Below are positions 1-5,706 of a stretch of DNA of 7,125 nucleotides, piece by piece. The translations under genes and the position numbers were made by a program. The first letter of the stretch is position 1. Each line of letters starts with the position of its first letter. A model generated the notes under the pieces. It did no database searches and was not told the origin of the DNA. It was given only the letters and a program-made list of their open reading frames with translations. The stretch spans positions 1-7,125 of the forward strand of contig JAEDLA010000072.1 of the NCBI GenBank assembly GCA_016295545.1, written 5' to 3'. The DNA comes from Oscillospiraceae bacterium. Its GTDB lineage: Bacteria; Bacillota; Clostridia; Oscillospirales; Ruminococcaceae.

Positions 1-37
1 TTTTTTGTTTGTTTTTTTACAGTACCTTTTATTTTAC

Positions 38-1204
38 TCAGCTTATACTTTTTGAACTTTGTTTTGTTTTTGCTGCAATAAGCGTTACACAGAAAAGAAC
101 AACTGAAAAAGCAAGCTCAATTCCTATACACAGCATGAACTCCTTTGAACTGAAAATCTCACCGTTTGAACCGGCAAGCATATTATTAGCCCTGACGTAC
201 CAGTAAGCCGGAAGAAATTTGCCTATATTCAGCACGACTCCGCTGAGCAGAGACTGCGGAACGAAAACGCCGCAGAGAAAGCTCATTCCAAGACTGATAA
301 CGATTGCTATCATGTTGATAACGTTGGTTGAGGGTGCAATAACTGCTATCAGAAGCGTAAGCATCATGCTGAAAATAAGGAACACAAATCCGTTGAGCAT
401 TGCAAGAAGTCCCTTTTCGTTGAACAGCATATCCCTGAACAGTACTGCCGCAACTCCCATAAGCAGGAGATAAAGTCCCACCACAAAAATAACAGTTCCG
501 AGAACTATCTGGCTCATCTGACTTGTCACTGTGATACATGAGCAGTTGGTACGGTTTCTTATATCACGGCTCATCATAATAAGCAGAGTGGGACAAAGTC
601 CTGCAATGAGCGTAACTATCAGGATATATGAAAGGTATTGGAAAAATGCTGCAATATCATCATCATAGTCAGCATTGATATTTTTGCCGAAGCTGACTGT
701 CTCAACCTCTATTTCTGTGGTGGAAAGCTCTGCTGCTTTTTCACAGGCTTCTTCAAGGGAGCTTCCTCCTGCTGTACAGGCGGTCACCATGCTGATATAC
801 TGATTCAGCTGTGAATCGAAAAGCTCCGCAGAATAGCTGCCGGGAATCCTGTAATCGCTGAAAAGTCCCTCTGTATCGCCTTTCTCCAGCTTTTCGGAAT
901 ATCCCTCATTTATGGTGAGGATTATATCTGCACGGCGGTAGTAAAGTGCGTCAAGAGCTTTATCCTTTCCCTCGCCAAGCTTCACGATTTTATTGCTGCG
1001 TGCGATATAGTCAGCTAAAGCCCTGCTTGCTTCTGAGTTGTCAAGGTCAGTTATGCTTATATCAAGCTTTGAGTCCGTAAACTCATTTGTTGAGGAACTT
1101 GTCAGAGTCATAGCAACGCATATTGACACGAAAATAATTATATATATCATGGAGATATGAAGCTTCTTCTTTGTCACCTTCATAAAAGTTTTAAATACTT
1201 GCAT
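38..1204 (-). CDS. ABC-2 type exporter permease, second membrane subunit
   Basis: Integral membrane subunit of an ABC exporter, 388 residues. The topology is the ABC-2 permease pattern: one N-terminal membrane segment (about residues 16-34), a large extracytoplasmic domain (about 35-187), then five hydrophobic segments (about 189-211, 231-255, 266-290, 292-313, 355-377). The 'FxPAYWYVRANN' stretch near residues 330-341 after the fifth segment is typical of this permease class. The ATG at 1204 is preceded by AAGGAGG with 7 bases between, which supports this start. It overlaps the end of the upstream permease gene by 14 bases, so the two are probably translationally coupled. The protein ends in a short basic cytoplasmic tail. 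It is distinct in sequence from the other permease of the operon, so the exporter is probably heterodimeric in its membrane part. Lipid, peptide, antibiotic or ion export are all possible; the substrate cannot be read from the sequence. The family call is firm, the substrate is not. Confidence 0.85.
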   Translation of the reverse strand: MQVFKTFMKVTKKKLHISMIYIIIFVSICVAMTLTSSSTNEFTDSKLDISITDLDNSEASRALADYIARSNKIVKLGEGKDKALDALYYRRADIILTINEGYSEKLEKGDTEGLFSDYRIPGSYSAELFDSQLNQYISMVTACTAGGSSLEEACEKAAELSTTEIEVETVSFGKNINADYDDDIAAFFQYLSYILIVTLIAGLCPTLLIMMSRDIRNRTNCSCITVTSQMSQIVLGTVIFVVGLYLLLMGVAAVLFRDMLFNEKGLLAMLNGFVFLIFSMMLTLLIAVIAPSTNVINMIAIVISLGMSFLCGVFVPQSLLSGVVLNIGKFLPAYWYVRANNMLAGSNGEIFSSKEFMLCIGIELAFSVVLFCVTLIAAKTKQSSKSIS

Positions 1205-2321
1205 ACTTTTTCCTCCTTGTCATCAGGAATCCTCCTGCTGCGAAAACGGCTGACATTATAAGAAGCAGTACAGCTCTTTCAATATAGCGTGTATAGTCGT
1301 CATAGATAGAAAGGCAGTAGAACAGGTCAGATATAATTGACGCCGGATTAAATACGTTTATAACAGGACATTTTTCCTCAATCACAGCTTTCATATTGCC
1401 CACCATAAGTCCGCTGAGGAAACAGCTTGTCATACTTATACCCATTGTCATTCCCATCTTTGCACTCTCTGAGGCACTGGTGGCTGAGCCTATGAAAAAT
1501 CCCAGTGATACGCCTAAAACTGAGCCTAAAATACCGGAAAGATATATCATAGGTATCTTATCTCCCATGTCTATTCTGAGAATGAAAAGAATGTAGCTGA
1601 TACTGATAAAGGTACACAGTGACTGAACACAAATCGATGCAGCCAGTTTTACAATGATAGCTTTAAGCTTGTGTACAGGTGAAACGCATTTTCTTGCGCC
1701 GATTGCGGAAAGGTTTCCCTGATTTGAAGTTGCAGCGAAAATTCCGCTTGTTGTTCCGAAAAGAGCTACCATAGCAATGAGATTCTGGAAATAAGCTGCG
1801 TATTCGTCCATATTGCCGCTTGAAAGCTCCTTAGTCTCAATGCAGTCTATCTCAGCGGAAAGAGCATCGATAACAGCAGGCAGCTTATCCGGCGCATTCA
1901 TTGCAATCTCCACAATAATTTCCTTCTGAGAGGTGTACTGTTCAAGGAATGACCTGATTATTGTAGGAATTATCCCCTTCCCTGATACAGCCATTGAAAG
2001 CTCGTCACCAACATAGATGATGCCGCTAATTTTCTTTTTCTCCAGAAGCTCCATTGCTTCCTCCCTGTCAGTGTACTGTACGGTGAAAAGCGGCGAATCT
2101 CCGGTGGAAAGCTGCTCCATTACAGTGCGGAAAGCTTCATCGCTTTTTTCCTCCACAACAGCAACGGGAATTTCGGCGAACATTTCGTCTTTCTCATAAA
2201 GATTGCCGAAAGCAAGGTGGAAAAATGTTGAAAGTATTATAGGAAAGCACATCATCCAGAAGATAACATCCTTTTGACGTATATCACTGAGAAATTCATA
2301 TTTGAATAAATTCCGGAACAT
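1191..2321 (-). CDS. ABC-2 type exporter permease, first membrane subunit
   Basis: Integral membrane subunit of the same ABC exporter, 376 residues. Residues 1-19 are a basic cytoplasmic start (MFRNLFKYEF...), followed by a membrane segment at about 20-38, an extracytoplasmic domain at about 39-175, and further hydrophobic segments near 177-197, 220-247, 257-279, 288-308 and 348-366. The tail is basic (TRRKK), which fits a cytoplasmic C-terminus by the positive-inside rule. The 'NVFNPASIISDLFYCL' stretch near residues 322-337 is of the kind seen in ABC-2 permeases of this size. Its ATG shares one base with the TAA of the ATPase gene (TAATG), with GGAGGG 6 bases upstream, so re-initiation or coupling is likely. 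The ATPase plus two permeases of roughly 380 residues each is the gene plan of Bacillus LnrLMN-like exporters; that likeness rests on layout and length, not on an alignment. Confidence 0.86.
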   Translation of the reverse strand: MFRNLFKYEFLSDIRQKDVIFWMMCFPIILSTFFHLAFGNLYEKDEMFAEIPVAVVEEKSDEAFRTVMEQLSTGDSPLFTVQYTDREEAMELLEKKKISGIIYVGDELSMAVSGKGIIPTIIRSFLEQYTSQKEIIVEIAMNAPDKLPAVIDALSAEIDCIETKELSSGNMDEYAAYFQNLIAMVALFGTTSGIFAATSNQGNLSAIGARKCVSPVHKLKAIIVKLAASICVQSLCTFISISYILFILRIDMGDKIPMIYLSGILGSVLGVSLGFFIGSATSASESAKMGMTMGISMTSCFLSGLMVGNMKAVIEEKCPVINVFNPASIISDLFYCLSIYDDYTRYIERAVLLLIMSAVFAAGGFLMTRRKKYASI

Positions 2322-3274
2322 TACTTACCCTCCGTATCTCTTAGTTCTTTGCCTGTAACTTCAAGGAAAACGTCATTAAGCGTAGGCTGCTCGGAGTAAA
2401 CCCTGCCGAAAGGAATCTCCCTGTCGGAGAGAACTCCCAGTACTCTTATGAGATTATGTCTGCCGCCGCTGCACCTGATTGTAAGCCTGCCGTCCTCGAA
2501 GCTTGTCTCGTAAACGTGTTCAAGTCCGTTTATAGCTGTAACAGCCTCCTCAGGAATATCAAGCACTTCTATGGTGATAGTTTCGGTATTGCGTATCAGC
2601 TTTTTCAGCTCGTCCTTTGTACCTATGGCAAGATTTTTTCCCTTGTCTATTATGGCTATTCTTGTACAGATCTGCTCTACCTCCTCCATGTAGTGTGAGG
2701 TGTAGATTATTGTTGCTCCCTGACGGTTAAGCTCCTGTATGCCCTCAAGAATCCTGTTTCTGCTCTGCGGATCTACGGCAACTGTCGGTTCATCAAGGAT
2801 TATAAGCTTCGGCTTGTGAGCTATTCCGCAGGCTATATTCAGACGGCGGAGAAGTCCTCCTGAAAGCTTTTTAGGATAGAATTTCGTGAAATTTTCCAGT
2901 CCCACAAATTCTATTGCCTCCTGCACATACTTCTTTCTCAGTGTTTTGTCCTTTATGTAAAGTCCGCAGAAATAGTCGATATTCTCATAAACTGTAAGCT
3001 CATCAAATACTGCAACATTCTGCATTATAACACCGATCTGTCCCTTTACCTTGTAATTGTCCGGAGCCATTTCCTCTCCGAAAACCTCTATTGTGCCCTT
3101 GTCAAAGGTAAGCAGTGACAGCAGACAGTTTATTGCTGTGGTTTTTCCTGAACCGTTGGGACCAAGCAGTCCGAATACTTCGCCCTCCTTTATTTCAAGG
3201 CTGAAATGGTCAAGGGCGATAAGCTCCTTGTATCTCTTTACAAGATTTTCTATTTTTACAATAGTCTTTGCCAT
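2321..3274 (-). CDS. ABC exporter ATP-binding subunit (ABC-2/DrrA/NatA-like)
   Basis: Cytosolic ATPase that would power the two permeases encoded directly downstream; 317 residues, a normal length for this class. The nucleotide-binding motifs are all visible: Walker A GPNGSGKT (38-45), Q-loop glutamine 85, signature LSGGLLRR (137-144), Walker B LIILDEPT (157-164, with D161 and catalytic E162), D-loop VDPQ (167-170) and switch histidine 194. Residues after about 225 form the extra C-terminal domain common in antibiotic and lipid exporters, ending in the characteristic PTLNDVFLEVTGKELRD-type motif (297-313). The signature has leucine where the textbook LSGGQ has glutamine; relatives often vary here, so the enzyme should be active. 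The ATG at 3274 has GGAGG 7 bases upstream. It is the first gene of the operon, divergent from the SUKH-domain gene. The substrate is unknown. Confidence 0.93.
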   Translation of the reverse strand: MAKTIVKIENLVKRYKELIALDHFSLEIKEGEVFGLLGPNGSGKTTAINCLLSLLTFDKGTIEVFGEEMAPDNYKVKGQIGVIMQNVAVFDELTVYENIDYFCGLYIKDKTLRKKYVQEAIEFVGLENFTKFYPKKLSGGLLRRLNIACGIAHKPKLIILDEPTVAVDPQSRNRILEGIQELNRQGATIIYTSHYMEEVEQICTRIAIIDKGKNLAIGTKDELKKLIRNTETITIEVLDIPEEAVTAINGLEHVYETSFEDGRLTIRCSGGRHNLIRVLGVLSDREIPFGRVYSEQPTLNDVFLEVTGKELRDTEGK

Positions 3275-3281
3275 ATTCTTT

Positions 3282-3286
3282 CCTCC
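3282..3286 (-). promoter_or_regulatory. Ribosome binding site of the ABC ATPase gene
   Basis: Reads GGAGG on the minus strand, 7 bases before the ATG at 3274. It fixes the start of the first gene of the exporter operon. Confidence 0.85.
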
Positions 3287-3307
3287 ATGTTCTTTATTGT
3301 TTTCTTT

Positions 3308-3336
3308 ATTATATTACATTTCTCCTCTCTTTGGAA
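3308..3336 (-). promoter_or_regulatory. Possible promoter of the ABC exporter operon
   Basis: On the minus strand a perfect TATAAT lies at 3313-3308. At 17-base spacing the -35 position (3336-3331) reads TTCCAA, only 3 of 6 matches to TTGACA. Transcription would start near 3301, giving a leader of about 27 bases that ends in a good ribosome binding site. The poor -35 suggests a weak or activator-dependent promoter. One arm of the long inverted repeat covers part of the -10 element, which would suit repression. AT-rich surroundings make chance matches likely, so confidence is moderate. Confidence 0.45.
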
Positions 3337-3374
3337 GTGAAATTTGTCAGGATTTTATATGACAAATGTAATAT
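3311..3374. repeat. 11-bp perfect inverted repeat between the divergent genes
   Basis: ATATTACATTT at 3311-3321 is exactly mirrored by AAATGTAATAT at 3364-3374, with 42 bases between the arms. The left arm runs into the -10-like element of the exporter operon; the right arm lies about 30 bases upstream of the -35 of the SUKH-domain gene. It could be a pair of binding sites for one DNA-binding protein, possibly looped, but no regulator gene is in the window. Confidence 0.5.
3342..3367. promoter_or_regulatory. Operator-like dyad ATTTGTCA-N10-TGACAAAT
   Basis: Eight-base perfect arms at 3342-3349 and 3360-3367 are separated by 10 bases; one further matching pair (3340/3369) sits beyond a single mismatch. 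Arm length and spacing fit a site for a dimeric helix-turn-helix regulator. It is centred about 53 bases upstream of the inferred start of exporter transcription, and upstream of the promoter of the plus-strand gene. Its right arm shares four bases with the longer inverted repeat. No protein partner can be named. Confidence 0.45.
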
Positions 3375-3402
3375 TCTTTTCAGATATACTTTAAACTGAT
3401 TA

Positions 3403-3431
3403 TTGACATGAAATGCCTGTAATGCTATAAT
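3403..3431 (+). promoter_or_regulatory. Consensus sigma-A promoter of the SUKH-domain gene
   Basis: TTGACA at 3403-3408 and TATAAT at 3426-3431 both match consensus at every base, with the ideal 17-base spacer. A TG at 3423-3424, one base before the -10, adds an extended -10 element. Transcription should start near A3438, giving a short leader of about 22 bases. On sequence alone this is a strong, probably constitutive housekeeping promoter. Confidence 0.93.
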
Positions 3432-3445
3432 AAGACTATATTTTT

Positions 3446-3452
3446 AAGGAGG
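3446..3452 (+). promoter_or_regulatory. Ribosome binding site of the SUKH-domain gene
   Basis: A full AAGGAGG lies 7 bases before the ATG at 3460. Together with the consensus promoter just upstream it fixes the start and suggests efficient translation. Confidence 0.92.
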
Positions 3453-3459
3453 TCAAGCC

Positions 3460-4995
3460 ATGTCTTTTTTCAGAAATTTATTCAGCCGAAGTACAAATAA
3501 TACTCCCGATGCTCCGAAGCCTGTGAAACAGGAAGAACAGTCACCAAAGCATTTTCAGATAGATTCAGCTGAGGACGCAAAAAAGCTCCTGCAGCTCTGC
3601 GAATTTAACGAATATCTCATGAAAAATCAGTACGATTCCGAAACCTGCCGCAATTTCAGTCAGTTTGCAGAAAGCAGTCTGAAAAAGCAATGGGCGGCTG
3701 ACTACTGCACAGAGCTGCTCACCGGAATAAAAAACGGAATTTCCGGTGATATTTCTCAGGACCTCAGAAAATTCTACAGTATCTGCAATTATTACATCTC
3801 CTCCGACTGCTTTATTGAGCTTTACACCGAAGTATGGAGAAATCTTTTTAGCAGCGGAAAGAAAGTTCCGACAGTCCTTATAAAAGACTATTTAAATCTT
3901 TTTACCGGACGATTCAGCAAATCAGCACCAGAAGCTGAGGAACTGATAAAGCTCACCCTCAGTCAGCTTGAACATGAGGAGCCAAGTTATTCTATTGATG
4001 AACTGAAAAGAACCTGCATTGCCGTTCGTGGAATAATTTCAGATATGAATGGTGCAGACTCCTCATTCAGATTTGAATTTGCTCTTACTGAGCCGTCAGT
4101 TATTGAAAAACTCAGGAATTATTACCTTGACAAGTATAACGGCGACAATGAAGCGGCAAAAGAGGATTCAGCCTGTCTGAACTGCTATTACGGCGTAAAA
4201 AATGACAGTATATTCCTGACTGCTTCCAGCGAAGCTGCGGACAGCAGTTTTTACCACAGCTGGGATATTTACGAGTTTGCCGCTGTATTTTTCGCAGAGG
4301 ATACTGCTTCTGTTTTCCAGTGTAAAAGAGATGAGGACGGCAGATTTGTTATTGAAAAGGGTTATAAGGTTTCAGAACCTCTGCTTGAAAAATATGAGCC
4401 TGTCATTTCAGCAGCAATTTCATTTTACCGCAATAAAGAGGAATCAGACAAATTCAGGGATAAGCTCAGTTCACAAATGGGTGACGGATACAGCTTTAAT
4501 AAGGAAAGATTTAAAGCTGATTCTGAACTTCAGAAAAGCTTCGGAAGCAGCTTTGGTTATCTTCTTGAGCGCATTCCGGACAACGGCCTGTCAGATGTTC
4601 TGAAAATGCTTGTGGAATTCTGTGAAAAAAGCGCTCCACGATACGGACTGGAAAATACATTTTTTGGTGAGCCTGCCACAGCGGAGGAAATTGAAGCCTG
4701 CGAAAAGCGTATCGGCATGGCTCTCCCCGAAAGCATAAAGGAGTTTTTAGCCTTTGCAAACGGCGCACAGATTATCAACTGTTCAAATGTCCTGCATGGA
4801 ACAGCAAAGATATGCAATGATGAATATATCGGTGACGAGTATCTGCTTATAGGCAGCATTATTGGTGACGGAACAATGCTCTGCTGCCGGAAATCCGACG
4901 GCTGCTGCGGAGAATTTGACCACGAAACAGGTGATTTCATAAGTTTTGGTAACTACGGCGGTATGCTGGAATATATTATGGATTTAAATGCATAA
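3460..4995 (+). CDS. Large protein with C-terminal SMI1/KNR4 (SUKH)-like domain
   Basis: 511 residues with no signal peptide or membrane segment, so probably cytoplasmic. Residues 1-10 (MSFFRNLFSR) could form a short amphipathic helix, followed by a Pro/Gln/Glu-rich linker to about residue 30. Residues 31-395 are a mix of apparently helical and beta stretches that I do not recognise, with a CxxC at 239-242. Residues about 398-510 resemble SMI1/KNR4 (SUKH): 'FFGEPATAEEIEACEKRIGM' then 'LPESIKEFLAFANGA', a 'YLLIGSIIGDG' strand, and 'DHETGDFISFG' towards the end. In bacteria SUKH domains are best known as immunity proteins against polymorphic toxins, but these are usually short single-domain proteins, and no toxin gene adjoins this one. 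The gene stands alone between its own consensus promoter and a strong terminator. The SUKH domain also carries a CC-x5-CC cluster (475-483). The domain call is fairly sure; the function of the whole protein is unknown, and immunity, binding or scaffold roles are all open. Confidence 0.8.
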   Translation: MSFFRNLFSRSTNNTPDAPKPVKQEEQSPKHFQIDSAEDAKKLLQLCEFNEYLMKNQYDSETCRNFSQFAESSLKKQWAADYCTELLTGIKNGISGDISQDLRKFYSICNYYISSDCFIELYTEVWRNLFSSGKKVPTVLIKDYLNLFTGRFSKSAPEAEELIKLTLSQLEHEEPSYSIDELKRTCIAVRGIISDMNGADSSFRFEFALTEPSVIEKLRNYYLDKYNGDNEAAKEDSACLNCYYGVKNDSIFLTASSEAADSSFYHSWDIYEFAAVFFAEDTASVFQCKRDEDGRFVIEKGYKVSEPLLEKYEPVISAAISFYRNKEESDKFRDKLSSQMGDGYSFNKERFKADSELQKSFGSSFGYLLERIPDNGLSDVLKMLVEFCEKSAPRYGLENTFFGEPATAEEIEACEKRIGMALPESIKEFLAFANGAQIINCSNVLHGTAKICNDEYIGDEYLLIGSIIGDGTMLCCRKSDGCCGEFDHETGDFISFGNYGGMLEYIMDLNA

Positions 4996-4997
4996 CA

Positions 4998-5040
4998 AAA
5001 AAGCCTGTATCGGAAGAAAAACTTCCGGTACAGGCTTTTT
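4998..5040. terminator. Bidirectional intrinsic terminator between convergent genes
   Basis: Arms 4998-5016 and 5022-5040 pair over 19 positions around an AAAAA loop. The GC-rich core is AGCCTGTATCGGAAG against CTTCCGGTACAGGCT, flanked by A and T runs on both sides, so it works for the plus-strand SUKH-domain gene (stop at 4995) and for the minus-strand ktrA (stop at 5044). The one non-Watson-Crick position (5010/5028) is a G-U pair in plus-strand RNA but an A-C mismatch in minus-strand RNA, so the plus direction should fold slightly more stably. The T run is 5 bases on plus and 6 on minus. Confidence 0.95.
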
Positions 5041-5043
5041 ATC

Positions 5044-5691
5044 TCAGATTTTAAAGCACTTCTGAATCGACTGATTCGTGCCCAGTACAAGCATATTGTT
5101 ATGGTCGTAAAGCACCGTTTCCGTTGAAATATTCGGATTAAGAACTCCGTCATTCTTTATCGCAAGAATATTTATACCGTATTTCTTGCGGATATCAAGC
5201 TGACCGATAGTCTTTCCAACCCACTTTTCCGGCACGGATATCTCAAAAATGGAGTAATCTCCGTCAAGCTCAATATAATCGAAAACATGATTTGAGCTGT
5301 ATCTTATTGCTGTCCATGCGGCAAGCTGTTTTTCAGGATATATTACCTCATCTGCACCATTTTTCAGCAGGAATTTCTCATGAACGTCCGAAGCAGCCCT
5401 TGCTATGACATTCTGTGCTCCAAGCTCGCTGAGAAGCGATGTAGTTTCAAGGGAGCTCTGAAAATTATCACCAATTGCCACAATACAAACGTCAAAATTG
5501 CGTATTCCCAGAGATTTCATGAAATTATAGCTGGTGGAGTCTCCTATCTGAGCATTTGTAACATAGCTCAGCACATTCTGAACACGCTCCTCATTTTTAT
5601 CTATTGCAAGCACCTCATGACCAAGCTCACTGAGCTTTTCTGATATATGCCTGCCGAATCTTCCAAGTCCTATGAGTAAAATCGATTTCAT
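5044..5691 (-). CDS. ktrA: KtrA-type potassium uptake gating subunit (RCK protein)
   Basis: Cytosolic regulatory subunit that in this family forms an octameric ring under KtrB dimers and opens or closes the potassium path according to bound nucleotide. The protein has 215 residues. The N-terminal RCK (Rossmann) domain has GLGRFG (8-13) and acidic D31 at the end of the second strand for adenine nucleotide binding. 'SLGIRNFDVCIVAIG' (60-74) and 'GADEVIYPE' (112-120) are KtrA hallmarks. The RCK_C domain covers about 137-215, with 'IRKKYGINILAIK' at 167-179; in several Firmicutes this domain binds c-di-AMP, so inhibition by that messenger is plausible here but not shown. I chose the ATG at 5691 because AAGGAG (5706-5701) sits 9 bases upstream. 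An in-frame TTG at 5712 would add seven residues but leaves that site inside the gene. It follows ktrB with a 13-base gap. Cytoplasmic. Confidence 0.92.
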   Translation of the reverse strand: MKSILLIGLGRFGRHISEKLSELGHEVLAIDKNEERVQNVLSYVTNAQIGDSTSYNFMKSLGIRNFDVCIVAIGDNFQSSLETTSLLSELGAQNVIARAASDVHEKFLLKNGADEVIYPEKQLAAWTAIRYSSNHVFDYIELDGDYSIFEISVPEKWVGKTIGQLDIRKKYGINILAIKNDGVLNPNISTETVLYDHNNMLVLGTNQSIQKCFKI

Positions 5692-5700
5692 TTCTCTTTT

Positions 5701-5706
5701 CTCCTT
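5701..5706 (-). promoter_or_regulatory. Ribosome binding site deciding the ktrA start
   Basis: Reads AAGGAG on the minus strand and overlaps the TAA stop of ktrB by two bases. Its 9-base distance to the ATG at 5691 favours that start over the upstream in-frame TTG at 5712, and suggests translational coupling of the two subunits. Confidence 0.85.

Noticed and set aside
9..206. 65-codon open frame on the plus strand near the left edge
   Set aside because: It overlaps the end of the exporter permease gene in antisense, begins in a T-rich tract and has no ribosome binding site.
3361..3370. BlaI/MecI/CopY-like box (GACAAATGTA against TACAnnTGTA)
   Set aside because: It has one mismatch to a short degenerate motif, in AT-rich DNA, with no BlaI/CopY-type regulator in the window. 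The larger dyads describe the same bases better.
4557..4940. 127-codon open frame on the minus strand
   Set aside because: It is antisense to the SUKH-domain region of the plus-strand gene, which has a clear promoter, ribosome binding site and domain match.
3460..4995. Toxin-immunity locus
   Set aside because: A SUKH domain alone is not enough: no toxin, secretion tag or repeat-rich gene is beside it within the window.
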